A stretch of DNA of 64,000 bases from Myxococcales bacterium (lineage in GTDB: Bacteria; Myxococcota_A; Polyangia; Polyangiales; GCA-016699535): positions 3,356,001 through 3,420,000 of the forward strand of contig CP064980.1 of NCBI GenBank assembly GCA_016699535.1. Reading direction: 5' to 3'. Both the position numbers and the translations under genes were made by a program. Below, piece after piece: positions 37,820 through 46,511 of this stretch. Every line of letters begins with the position of its first letter. The stretch's first letter is position 1. The notes under the pieces were generated by a model. It searched no databases, was not told the origin of the DNA, and saw only the letters and a program-made list of their open reading frames with translations.

Positions 37820-38953
37820 ATGAACTTCCTTGAAAACCCACGCGAAGCTCTCACAGAAGCAGGCTGCGTCGTCATCAAGGTGGGCTCCAAAGTCCTCGCT
37901 GGCTCGAAGCACAACGGCTGGCTTGATGCCTTTGCGGCTCAGATTGCGGCTTTACGTGCCCAAGGCCGCGAAGTCGTCGTGGTGACCTCGGGCGCCATCG
38001 CATGGGGTTATCCTCGGCTTGGCCTCACGGAGCGACCCACCGAAATGGCTCTTTTGCAAGCCTCGGCTGCGGCAGGACAAAGCCATCTCATGCAAGCCTA
38101 TGAGCAATCCTTCGCAAAGCACGGTCTGGCTGCAGCCCAAGTTCTGCTCACTCGGACAGGAATCATCCCGCGCGATCGCTATCTCAATGCGAGCGCAGCG
38201 CTGAACGCTCTGTTGGATCACGGACTCGTTCCGATTGTAAACGAAAACGACACCGTTTCGATTGATGAGATTACCTTTGGTGACAACGACCATCTTGCGG
38301 CCATGGTGTCGTGGCTGGTTGGCGCCGACTTGCTGATTTTGCTTACCAGCGTGGATGGCTTGCTTGATGCGGAGCAAAAACGCGTAAGCCTGGTTCCCGA
38401 AATGGCCACCGTCAGCGATCTGGTCAAAGAAGAAAAAAGCACCGACGGCACAGGCGGCATGGACTCGAAACTCAAAGCGGCCGCCTCGGCAGCCAAACAT
38501 GGCGTACCTGTGGTGATAGCAAACGGTAACGACGGAAGCATCCTGCAGTACATACTTGATGGACAAGATGTAGGCACCCTTGTACTTCCTCAAGGCTCAC
38601 GCCTGGCGTCACGCAAGCATTGGATTGCCTATACCTTGCATCCGGAAGGAAGCGTAGTCGTTGATCACGGCGCCGCCAAAGCCTTAGTCCAAGGCAAAAA
38701 AAGTTTGCTGCCTGCTGGAGTCGTTCAAGTCCAAGGTGATTTTGCGGCTGGCGATTCGGTGCGCATCATTGATGAGCATGGCGAAGAAATCGCCCGTGGG
38801 CTGAGCCGCTACAGCGCAGAGGATGCAAAAAAACTCATTGGCGTTCAAAGTCATGAAATTGCAGAGTGTTTGGGCCGAAACGATGGGCATGAAATTGTCC
38901 ACAGAGATGATATGGTAGTGATCTACGATGCAAGTCACTACGACAAGAAATAA
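37820..38953 (+). CDS. proB: Glutamate 5-kinase ProB
   Basis: First step of proline synthesis, phosphorylating glutamate. 377 residues, full length. The amino-acid kinase domain shows VIKVGSKVLAGS near residue 20, VVTSGAIAWGYPRL, VPIVNENDTVSIDEITFGDND and GTGGMDSKLKAA. The C-terminal PUA domain begins about residue 280 (VVDHGAAKALVQGKKSLLPAGV). Divergent from pilD with 57 bases between. Followed 4 bases later by proA. Confidence 0.97.
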   Translation: MNFLENPREALTEAGCVVIKVGSKVLAGSKHNGWLDAFAAQIAALRAQGREVVVVTSGAIAWGYPRLGLTERPTEMALLQASAAAGQSHLMQAYEQSFAKHGLAAAQVLLTRTGIIPRDRYLNASAALNALLDHGLVPIVNENDTVSIDEITFGDNDHLAAMVSWLVGADLLILLTSVDGLLDAEQKRVSLVPEMATVSDLVKEEKSTDGTGGMDSKLKAAASAAKHGVPVVIANGNDGSILQYILDGQDVGTLVLPQGSRLASRKHWIAYTLHPEGSVVVDHGAAKALVQGKKSLLPAGVVQVQGDFAAGDSVRIIDEHGEEIARGLSRYSAEDAKKLIGVQSHEIAECLGRNDGHEIVHRDDMVVIYDASHYDKK

Positions 38954-38957
38954 GAAC

Positions 38958-40240
38958 ATGACTGATAGCAACACAAGTGGGGAGCAAACTAAAAGCCAAA
39001 TCACTGATTTAGCGCTAGCGTCAAAGGCGGCAGCGCGCAGTCTTGCGAGTTTGCCAACTGAAAAGAAAAACGCTGTGCTGTTACAAGTGGCTGAGTTACT
39101 GCGGGCGAGGCCAAAACTGACTACTTGAAGCCAATCAAAAAGACTTGGCGTATGCTAAAGACAAAGGTCTAAGTAGCGCTTTGCTGGATCGCTTGCGTTT
39201 GGATGAAAAGCGCATCGACGACGTGGCCAATGCCGTTAGCCAAGTGGCAGCCATGAATGATCCCATTGGCGAAGTGACGGGGCTTCACACTACGCCAGGC
39301 GGTGTTCAAGTTGGCCAGATGCGTGTGCCTTTGGGACTTATCATGATGATTTACGAGTCACGCCCTAATGTCACAGCTGATGCGGCGGCCCTCTGTCTTA
39401 AAAGCGGCAACGCCTGCATTTTGCGTGGTGGCTCCGAAGCCTTTCATAGCAACACGGCCTTTGCCAAGGTCTTCGAGCAGGCCTTGGAAGAACAAGGTCT
39501 ACCCAAAGCAGCGGTTAGCTTAGTTCCCACGACGGACCGTGAAGCAACGCTCCATCTGCTCGGCCTTCATGGCATCATTGATCTGGTGATTCCTCGCGGT
39601 GGCGAGCGGCTCATTCATTTTGTCGCTGAGCATGCCAAAATACCCGTCGTGCAACATTACAAAGGCCTATGTCACGTCTACGTCGACGGCGATGCCGATT
39701 TTGACATGGCAGAGCGCATTGCCATCAATGCCAAAGTGCAGCGCCCTGGGGTCTGCAACGCCATGGAAACTTTACTGGTCGATCAAGCCTGCGCCAAAAG
39801 TTTTTTGCCCAGAGTCTGTGCAGCGCTCAAAAAAGAAGGCGTCGAGATACGCGGCGATGAGCAATCTAAAGCAATCGTCCCCGACATCAAAGCCGCCAGC
39901 CCCGAGGACTGGGACACCGAATACCTTGATCTGATTTTATCGATCGCAGTGGTGGACGGCATCGATGGGGCCATCAAGCACATCGAAGAGCATGGCAGCA
40001 ACCACACCGAAGTCATCGTCACGCGCAGCTACGAAAAATCCCAACGCTGGCTTAGGGAAATTGATGCTAGCTTTGTCCTGATCAACGCTTCGAGCCGATT
40101 TAACGACGGCGGTGAACTTGGCCTGGGGTGCTGAAATCGGAATTTCTACAACAAAAATGCATGCTTATGGCCCTATGGGCTTAAATGAGCTTTGCGCTTT
40201 AAAGTGGATAGGCTATGGACACGGGGAAATACGTCGTTAA
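38958..40240 (+). CDS. proA: Gamma-glutamyl phosphate reductase ProA (two frameshifts)
   Basis: Reduces glutamyl phosphate to glutamate semialdehyde for proline synthesis. About 426 residues after two corrections. Both are extra bases: one near 39118-39124 (before LEANQKDLAYAKDKGLS) and one in the G-run 40125-40128, after which the end reads GAEIGISTTKMHAYGPMGLNELCALKWIGYG. The main frame has PLGLIMMIYESRPNVTADAA, GNACILRGGSEAFHSN and the catalytic Cys in NAKVQRPGVCNAMETLLV. The start ATG at 38958 lies 4 bases after proB. The two breaks would be fatal if real, but all conserved residues survive. Confidence 0.93.
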
Positions 40241-40261
40241 CATCTTTTAAAGGATTCTGGT

Positions 40262-40663
40262 TTGGCTAAACAAAGTTCATCGGTCGCTCGCAACGTTCAA
40301 AAAAATTCAACCCAGCTTGGCGCCAAACAACTTGCCCTCGGCATCGGAAATATCGGCATCGATAAAAAGGCCAAAGACATCGAAATCATCGATGTGCGCG
40401 GCAAAGTCGATTACACCGATTATATCGTGCTCATGAGCGGCAGCAGTGACCGTCAAGTCAATGCTTTGGCACGTTATATTGAAGAGGGCAGCAAAAAGGA
40501 TCTTGGCACACCATGTCATGGTGTAGAGGGTTTACCGAAAGCCTCATGGGTACTTCTTGATTACGGCGATGTGATTGTGCACATTTTCCACGAACACACG
40601 CGTCCTTATTACGATCTTGAAACGCTCTGGATGGATGCCAAGCGCGTTGCACTCAAAGCTTAG
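40262..40663 (+). CDS. rsfS: Ribosomal silencing factor RsfS
   Basis: Binds ribosomal protein L14 and blocks subunit joining under starvation. 133 residues from a TTG start. The family core is AKDIEIIDVRGKVDYTDYIVLMSG, later SDRQVNALARYIEEG and WVLLDYGDVIVHIFHEHTRPYYDLETLW. It lies 21 bases after the repaired proA stop and 9 bases before rlmH. The pair rsfS-rlmH is conserved. The usual neighbour nadD is absent here. Confidence 0.95.
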   Translation: MAKQSSSVARNVQKNSTQLGAKQLALGIGNIGIDKKAKDIEIIDVRGKVDYTDYIVLMSGSSDRQVNALARYIEEGSKKDLGTPCHGVEGLPKASWVLLDYGDVIVHIFHEHTRPYYDLETLWMDAKRVALKA

Positions 40664-40672
40664 CGCTACGTC

Positions 40673-41119
40673 GTGCAAGTTCTAGTGATTTCGGTGGGTC
40701 GGCTTAAAGACAAAGAGCTCAAAGCCCTGATTCAAGACTACGGCAAGCGTATCTCTCGTTTTACGCGTTTTGACGAAAAAGAAATCAAAGACGCCCAGCT
40801 TGATACCGTGCGCGAGCAAATCGAGCGCGCCATTCCAAAACGCTCGCGTACTATCGCTTTAGAGGTTCAGGGCAAAAGCTTTACGAGCCCCCAATTTGCC
40901 GCTGCCGTCGAACACGCCAGACACGATGCCATTGAGCATCTGGTGTTCATCATTGGCGGCGCGTACGGACTGCCCAAAACGATTTCCGATCAAGCCGACC
41001 TCAAGCTCTCGCTTTCCACCATGACCCTTCCCCACCGCCTTGCGCGCCTGCTACTGCTAGAGCAAATCTACCGAGCTTTTAGCATCCTTGCGAACGAACC
41101 CTACGCCCATGAGAGCTAG
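40673..41119 (+). CDS. rlmH: 23S rRNA pseudouridine-1915 N3-methyltransferase RlmH
   Basis: A SPOUT-type methyltransferase acting on 23S rRNA helix 69. 148 residues from a GTG start. Family motifs: VLVISVGRLKDKELKALIQDY, FIIGGAYGLPKTISD (SAM-binding knot), LSLSTMTLPHRLARLLLLEQIYRAFSI. The end ANEPYAHES replaces the usual 'GEPYHK' tail. Second gene of the rsfS-rlmH pair. Confidence 0.95.
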   Translation: MQVLVISVGRLKDKELKALIQDYGKRISRFTRFDEKEIKDAQLDTVREQIERAIPKRSRTIALEVQGKSFTSPQFAAAVEHARHDAIEHLVFIIGGAYGLPKTISDQADLKLSLSTMTLPHRLARLLLLEQIYRAFSILANEPYAHES

Positions 41120-41187
41120 AGCATGTTCCAAGTGCTGCGACAATTTGCCGCAGCGAAAAAAACGATAGATTTAGTTAGTTTGCCGCC

Positions 41188-42425
41188 ATGAACGCGACGA
41201 ACGCTAACACAGATAGACCTGTCACTCTTTCTTTTTTTCGTTGGCTGCTTCAACGCGACACAGCATGGTCGGCACTAGACTGTTTCGGTCGCGGTTATTT
41301 AGCCATTGCTGCTTTGGCCTTTTTTCAAGTGATCGCGTTGCGGGTTCCGGCGCTTTTTCATCTACAAGGCAGGCAAACAGTCCTAGCACTGCAAGCGTCG
41401 GACATGATTCTAGTCTTTCTGTTTATCATTCCAACGCTCTTTCAACTAAGCAGCACCTTCATTCTCAAATCGCACCTTGATGAAACAAGCTTTGCTATGC
41501 CTAAAATTGCAATCGCTAGTTTTTTTCTCTACCTCGGCGGAACAGTTTCGGTCCTGACGAGTGTGGCATTGCAAAAGCCGACAGAGCTTAGCAGAAGCTG
41601 GCTCCTGCAAACGAGCTATGATTCGGCCTTAAGTGGAGCTGAAACGCCTTGGTTGTTGATTGGCATCGCCTTGATTGCCGTTTCACTGCTCTTATCTGCA
41701 ATCAATGTCGTCTCGACGATCTACGCTTGGCAACGCAAGTCCACGCCTAGCAAACGAGACCTGCCAGCCTCGCTTTGGTCACTCTACGCCCATAGCCTTG
41801 CGATTTCCATCGCCTCTCCGGTGCTTGTGCTCACCATGCTCCTTACTCTCGCGGAGCGCAGCAACAGCATTTCCTTGTTTCGCGCCAGCGCTGGGGAGAT
41901 CCCTTTTCTTTTTTACATTTGTTTTGGTTTTCGGCGCATCCTTTGCTCATCACTTCGATTCTGCCAGCTCTTGGATTCGCACTTGAAAAGCTAAGTTCCA
42001 CTGAGCAGAGACCAAGCGCGGCAACCACCCATGAACGCAATGCATTCTTTGCTTTTGCTTTGCTTAGTTGCACGGTATGGGGACAGCACATGGCAGCGGC
42101 AGGCATCAGTGCCCAGACCGCCCTATCATTTAGCTTGCTAGGCATCGTCTCGATGTATCCGCTGGTTTATCTTGTCATACGTGCCTTTCACTACACCCGC
42201 AGCGTTAGCCATCGCCACCTGCCGGAGCTCCTCCCTGCCCTGAGTGTCTTTGCTGCGCTTTGCGTGCTGATTGCTTTGGCTATGCTTTGTTCTGCTGCCG
42301 GTATGGCGGTCAGCACCAACCTTTTGCTCTTTTCTCACCTAGGCCTAGCGCTTGTTTCGTTGCTCATTGTTCTCGGCATGATTTCCAACCTCCTTGCGAG
42401 CTGGCACAGCGATCAGCTAGGATAG
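41188..42425 (+). CDS. Degenerate haem-copper oxidase subunit I-like membrane protein (one frameshift)
   Basis: About 412 residues after adding one T to the run 41918-41920. The order of helices and short motifs follows cytochrome oxidase subunit I (CoxA): FGRGYLAIAALAFFQVIALR, then LQASDMILVFLFIIPTLF where 'T-A-H-G-x-x-M-I' is expected, MPKIAIASFFLYL, LSAINVVSTIY, PFLFYILFWFSAHPLLITSIL where 'LFWFFGHPEVYILILP' is expected, and WGQHMAAAGIS for 'WAHHMFTVG'. Ligand residues are mostly lost: the first haem His is Gln, the cross-linked Tyr of HPEVY is Ile, one of the His pair is Gln, and the helix X pair reads FSHLGL. It also stops about two helices early. So it is a non-catalytic relative, if translated. 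It lies 68 bases after rlmH. Confidence 0.72.
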
Positions 42426-42440
42426 AACACATCCCCTACG

Positions 42441-42991
42441 ATGATCGCAAAACGCAAAATAAAAGTTTATCTATTAATTCTTTCAGCCCTTGCTCTTTTG
42501 CGATCGGCCAAGTCGCCGCCGAAAAAAATGACCACTCGGGTTATCACTACAAGGTTATCAAAGTCATTGATGGCGATACGCTCGTGGCCACCGATGGCAA
42601 TATCAAATTCAAAGTTCGCTTGGCCGCCATGGATGCTCCAGAGCGCGGGCAGCCCTACAGCAAAGTCGCCAAGCATCTACTAAGCGAATACGTGCTCGAT
42701 GAAAGCATTTTGATTCGACCCGTGGGCAGCGGCCTTGACCGATATGGACGCGTACTCGGCCATGTCAGCGTCAACAACAAAGACGTCGCGCTTCGCCTCA
42801 TTGAAGAAGGTCTCGCCAGCTACTATCGCCCCACATGTCAGGATTATCCAGCCGATAAAAAGAAATACAACTATGAGCCGGCGCTCTATGTCCAAGCGGA
42901 GCAGCAAGCCAGGCAAAAGAAAAGAAACATGTGGTCCGAAGCTTCTGTCATCTTAGCTTGCAGCTATCGACGACAGCCAAAGCATCCATAA
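42441..42991 (+). CDS. Secreted thermonuclease-family (SNase-like) protein (one frameshift)
   Basis: About 183 residues after adding one T to the run 42496-42499. The N-terminus MIAKRKIKVYLLILSALAL then reads FAIGQVAAEKN, a signal peptide. The mature part matches staphylococcal nuclease: VIKVIDGDTLVATDGNIKFKVRLAAMDAPERGQPY, then YGRVLGHVSVNNKDVALRLIEEG. The catalytic residues Arg (RLAAMDAPE) and Glu (DAPER) are present, and the second Arg lies in DRYGRVLG. It probably degrades extracellular nucleic acid. It starts 15 bases after the oxidase-like gene, and a weak terminator follows. Confidence 0.85.
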
Positions 42992-43017
42992 GCCAATAAG
43001 CATCGGCTTTAAATTTC
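42990..43017 (+). terminator. Weak possible terminator after the nuclease gene
   Basis: AAGCC at 42990-42994 pairs with GGCTT at 43005-43009 over a 10-base loop, followed by TTAAATTTCTTTT. The stem is only 5 base pairs, so this is tentative. Confidence 0.3.
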
Positions 43018-43109
43018 TTTTCACAAAGGTGTTAATAAATAGCCTCAAGCTACGTCTTTATAAGTAGAGCCTACGTTTTTCGCGGGCTTGCAGGACATGA
43101 GGATGTAGT

Positions 43110-43850
43110 ATGCATGCAACAGATAGCGATTCTTCAGTGATGGCGAACTTGCAGGAACTGATGGAACTTCAAAAGCAGCGTGTTCGTGATGAGAACGCTC
43201 GAATCCAAACACAGCTCGCGAAGCAAGAAGCGCTTAGACAGGCCGAAGAGCAGCGCCAGCAGGCCGCACGCGAGGCCTCTGTCAAACAACACGAAGAGAA
43301 AAAGCGCGAGCAGGAGCGCCAAGCTGCAGAGGAAGAAAACAGGCTCGCTCTAGCGCGCCACGCGGCGGAAGTACGCCTCCGACTGCAAGCTGCGCAACAC
43401 GAGCGCTTGTCTCGTGAAGCCACTCAACTGGCGCATGAACGAGCTCTTAGTCGCATCAGACAAAAGCAGGGATGGCGACTGGCATCGAGCACAGGTCTCG
43501 CCATCTTTTGCATTCTGGGGACTTTGTTGGGGAGTAGCTATTTTCTTTACCTGCAACCTCGATTCGAGCGCTATGCCACACAGGCGCAACGCGAACGAGT
43601 GCTTCGAGAAAAGCTGCAACAACAGCAAACGTTGATTTCGGCAAAGCTTGATCAGCTTAAACAGAGCTTGCATGAACAGCAAACACACGATAGCGACGAA
43701 GGCAAGCAAAGCATGACTAAGCCCGTAAAGCGCGTTCACAAAAAGCCGGTCGAAAGCAGAAGCCAGCACAAAACAACGAAAACCAAAAGGCTAACCGGCT
43801 TTGGGAGCCTGAACAGCAACGATCCGCTTTTTGGCTTGCCTGCGCCCTAG
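43110..43850 (+). CDS. Coiled-coil single-pass membrane protein, unknown
   Basis: 246 residues. Residues 10-125 are an almost unbroken coiled coil rich in Gln, Glu, Arg and Ala. A membrane segment follows (about 128-147, STGLAIFCILGTLLGSSYFLY), then a second coil (about 150-195), and a basic, Lys/Ser-rich tail ending in GFGSLNSNDPLFGLPAP. No enzymatic motif. The closing GFGSLNSNDPLFG is the kind of short tail seen in some myxobacterial sensor or motility proteins, but I make no assignment. It lies upstream of the sigma-factor operon with a 140-base gap. Confidence 0.6.
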   Translation: MHATDSDSSVMANLQELMELQKQRVRDENARIQTQLAKQEALRQAEEQRQQAAREASVKQHEEKKREQERQAAEEENRLALARHAAEVRLRLQAAQHERLSREATQLAHERALSRIRQKQGWRLASSTGLAIFCILGTLLGSSYFLYLQPRFERYATQAQRERVLREKLQQQQTLISAKLDQLKQSLHEQQTHDSDEGKQSMTKPVKRVHKKPVESRSQHKTTKTKRLTGFGSLNSNDPLFGLPAP

Positions 43851-43861
43851 ATGAAAGTCGC

Positions 43862-43936
43862 GGCAAGATGCCAACTTCGTCATTTTTTTGGCATTTCCTT
43901 GCCACAATTGGCAATTTTAAACTATTTTTCATGCCA
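43862..43936. promoter_or_regulatory. Cluster of TTGCCA/TGGCAA inverted repeats upstream of the sigma-factor operon
   Basis: A perfect palindrome TTGCCA-CAAT-TGGCAA occupies 43899-43914. Related half-sites flank it: GGCAAGATGCCA at 43862-43873, TGGCA at 43889-43893 and TGCCA at 43932-43936. All lie within 130 bases of the start codon of the ECF sigma gene. This could be an operator for a dimeric regulator; the core also forms a hairpin. A sigma-54 reading was considered and rejected because the GG-GC spacing is off by one. Confidence 0.45.
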
Positions 43937-43992
43937 AATTTTGTTTGTTAAGAAAAACAGCCGCGCCACGTTGATCAAGTAGAGCTCAAGGG

Positions 43993-44514
43993 ATGTCCCG
44001 CATGAAACACACCGAATGGATTGAAGAAGCACTGAGGGAACATGAACGATCACTCCTTAATTTCGCGAGCAGCATGGTTGGACCGCATTACGCGGCCGAA
44101 GCCGTGCAAGAAACTTTCTTGCGACTTTGTCAGCAAGAGCAACAAAGCGTGTCAGGACACCTTCGCGCCTGGCTCTTTAGTGTCTGCAAAAATCTATGCC
44201 GAGACATCTTGCGCAAAAGGCGGCATCTAATGGGAGCCTTGGAGACCGACGGTTTACAAAGCCAAGAAGCAGCTCCTGCTCTGCACGTTGAAAAGCAGCA
44301 AGAACTTACACGCATCCGCCATTGGATGCAAACGCTTCCGGCTTCTCAACAAGAAGTTCTTTCCCTGAAGTTTTCTTCTGAGCTTTCGTACAAGGAAATC
44401 GCCGAGGTCATGGATATGAGCACATCGCAAGTGGGCGTGCTGCTGCACCGCGCCGTAAGCAGCCTCAAAGACAAGATGAACAAAGAACAAGAGAAAGGAG
44501 GCAAGCATGAATAA
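43993..44514 (+). CDS. ECF-type RNA polymerase sigma factor
   Basis: 173 residues. Region 2 shows EHERSLLNFASSMVGPHYAAEAVQETFLRLC; region 4 shows LPASQQEVLSLKFSSELSYKEIAEVMDMSTSQVGVLLHRAVSSLKDKM, with a helix-turn-helix in the end. No region 3, so it is an extracytoplasmic-function sigma factor. The Met at 43993 or the next one at 44002 (MKHTEW) could be the start. The next gene overlaps by 8 bases and encodes an anti-sigma-like membrane protein, which suggests that this protein is kept inactive until a signal arrives. Confidence 0.93.
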   Translation: MSRMKHTEWIEEALREHERSLLNFASSMVGPHYAAEAVQETFLRLCQQEQQSVSGHLRAWLFSVCKNLCRDILRKRRHLMGALETDGLQSQEAAPALHVEKQQELTRIRHWMQTLPASQQEVLSLKFSSELSYKEIAEVMDMSTSQVGVLLHRAVSSLKDKMNKEQEKGGKHE

Positions 44515-46507
44515 AGAAGAACAACAAGCCAGGCTGCTTGCCTATCTATTGGATGAACTCGGTGCACAGGAGCGTCAAGCTGTCGAAGAGCAACTCGCTC
44601 AATCGCAGAGCTTGCGAGACGAAGCCGAAGCGCTCAAAAGCACCGTGCACATGCTTCAAACACTTGCTCAAAGCGAACTTGCGTTAGATGAGAGCCAACG
44701 GCAGAAAGTTCGTGAAGCTGCCAAAGAGCAGACAGTCACAAGTGCGGAGCACAGCTCTTCACCACTCGCTTGGCTAAAACAAGTTCCAGGACAATGGTGG
44801 GCTGCTGCAGCTCTATCGGCCGCAGCAGTAGGTAGTGTGATGATCTGGGCTGGCGGAGTGGCCACTGTTCAGCGGTTTCAAGGAGAAGAATCGGCGAGCG
44901 CCAAACCGTTCGAGAGGCAATCGGACAACCCGGTCGCCTTTAACTCAACAACCATGGAATTCGCTAAAGAAGCACGCCCGGCGCGCAATGCGCTTCGAAG
45001 GTCACGACGCAAGCAAGCCACGGCAGCCGACCCGCTTACAGGGATAGGCTACGGAAGTGGAGGTGTTGTCGCTGCACCCGCATCCCCGAACTTTAATACC
45101 GAGCGCTATGCAGCCCTCAACGAGTCAGGTTTTCAAAACACTATCTCTTCTCCGTTTTCAACCTTTTCGATTGATGTAGATACAGCATCTTATTCGGTCA
45201 CGCGTCGACATTTGCAAAACGGAGAACTGCCCCCGACGGACGCAGTGCGCATCGAAGAACTGCTTAACTATTTTCGCTACGATTATCCGGAACCGAAAGC
45301 GGGCAAGCCTTTCAGCGTCAGTACGGACTTAGCGAAAGCACCGTGGCAGCCCCAGCATCGTTTGTTGCGCGTTGCGCTCAAGGGTCGCGAGATCGCACCA
45401 GACGAACGCAAGCGCGCCAACTTGGTGTTTTTGATTGATGTCTCGGGCTCAATGGCCGATGAAAACAAACTGCCCTTGCTTAAGCGCGGCTTTAAGATGC
45501 TCACCGAATCGCTCAAGACCCAAGACCGCGTAGCGATTGTGGTCTATGCCGGCGCATCCGGTGTGGTTTTGCCGAGCACGCCCGGAAATCAGCGGCAGCG
45601 CATCGATGCCGCATTGGATGAGCTTTACTCCGGCGGCTCGACCAATGGCGGAGAAGGCATTAACTTGGCCTATCACATTGCCAAGCAAAACTTCGATCCC
45701 GAAGGCATCAACCGCGTGATCTTGGCCACCGATGGCGATTTCAATGTCGGACAAAGCAGCGATGCTGAACTCAAACACTTGATTGAAAAGCACGCCCAGA
45801 GTGGGGTGTTTCTCAGCGTACTTGGCTTTGGCGAGGGCAACTACAACGATGCGGGTCTGGAACAACTGGCGGACCGCGGCAACGGCAACTATGCTTACAT
45901 CGATAATCTACGCGAAGCGCGCAAAGTGCTCGTCGAACAACTTGCCGGAACACTGATCACCATTGCTAAAGACGTGAAAATCCAAGTGGAGTTCAACCCC
46001 AAGAAAGTCGCAAGCTATCGTTTGATTGGCTATGAAAACCGTCGTCTTAGCAATCAAGACTTCAACGACGATAGCAAAGACGCTGGCGAAATCGGCGCAG
46101 GCCACACGGTGACGGCGCTTTATGAAATCGTGCCGGTGGGCGTCAAAAGCAATGCCCCGAGCGTGGATCCGTTGAAGTACCAAAAGCCTGCGGCGCACAC
46201 CGTGCTTAGCAAAAGTGATGAATGGGCCACGGTTAAGCTTCGATATAAGGAGCCTCGTGCACATCAAAGCAAGCGCATCGAGCACATCGTAAGTGGCAGT
46301 ACCCCTATCCAGATGCGCCCCGACTTTGCCTTTGCTGCAGCTGTGGCGGAGTTTGGTTTATTGCTTAGTGACTCAAGCCATAAAGCACGCGCCAACCTTA
46401 CTCAAGTGCTGACGCTTGCCAGGCAAGGCAGCGCTGGCCCATTGGCAAACACCGAACGCCGTGAGTTTATCGAACTTGTAAAAGCAGCCATGCGTTTGAA
46501 AGGATGA
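44507..46507 (+). CDS. Anti-sigma-like N-terminus fused to a periplasmic VWA/DUF3520 protein
   Basis: 666 residues. Residues 1-65 look like an anti-sigma cytoplasmic domain (LLAYLLDELGAQERQAVEEQLAQ and a helical core) but lack the usual zinc ligands. A membrane segment lies at about 100-122. A low-complexity linker follows (residues 130-200). Then comes a von Willebrand factor A domain of YfbK type, with a complete MIDAS (LVFLIDVSGSMADENKLPLLK near residue 310, GGSTNGGEGINLAY, VILATDGDFNVG). The end is a DUF3520 domain (YRLIGYENRRLSNQDFNDD). It overlaps the sigma gene by 8 bases. A fused sensor/anti-sigma is inferred from order and overlap. Confidence 0.85.
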   Translation: MNKEEQQARLLAYLLDELGAQERQAVEEQLAQSQSLRDEAEALKSTVHMLQTLAQSELALDESQRQKVREAAKEQTVTSAEHSSSPLAWLKQVPGQWWAAAALSAAAVGSVMIWAGGVATVQRFQGEESASAKPFERQSDNPVAFNSTTMEFAKEARPARNALRRSRRKQATAADPLTGIGYGSGGVVAAPASPNFNTERYAALNESGFQNTISSPFSTFSIDVDTASYSVTRRHLQNGELPPTDAVRIEELLNYFRYDYPEPKAGKPFSVSTDLAKAPWQPQHRLLRVALKGREIAPDERKRANLVFLIDVSGSMADENKLPLLKRGFKMLTESLKTQDRVAIVVYAGASGVVLPSTPGNQRQRIDAALDELYSGGSTNGGEGINLAYHIAKQNFDPEGINRVILATDGDFNVGQSSDAELKHLIEKHAQSGVFLSVLGFGEGNYNDAGLEQLADRGNGNYAYIDNLREARKVLVEQLAGTLITIAKDVKIQVEFNPKKVASYRLIGYENRRLSNQDFNDDSKDAGEIGAGHTVTALYEIVPVGVKSNAPSVDPLKYQKPAAHTVLSKSDEWATVKLRYKEPRAHQSKRIEHIVSGSTPIQMRPDFAFAAAVAEFGLLLSDSSHKARANLTQVLTLARQGSAGPLANTERREFIELVKAAMRLKG

Positions 46508-46511
46508 AGTC

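Noticed and set aside
43885..43905. A sigma-54 type -24/-12 promoter (TTGGCATTTCCTTGC)
   Set aside because: The GG to GC spacing is 9 rather than 10 bases, and the sequence is better explained as part of the palindrome cluster.
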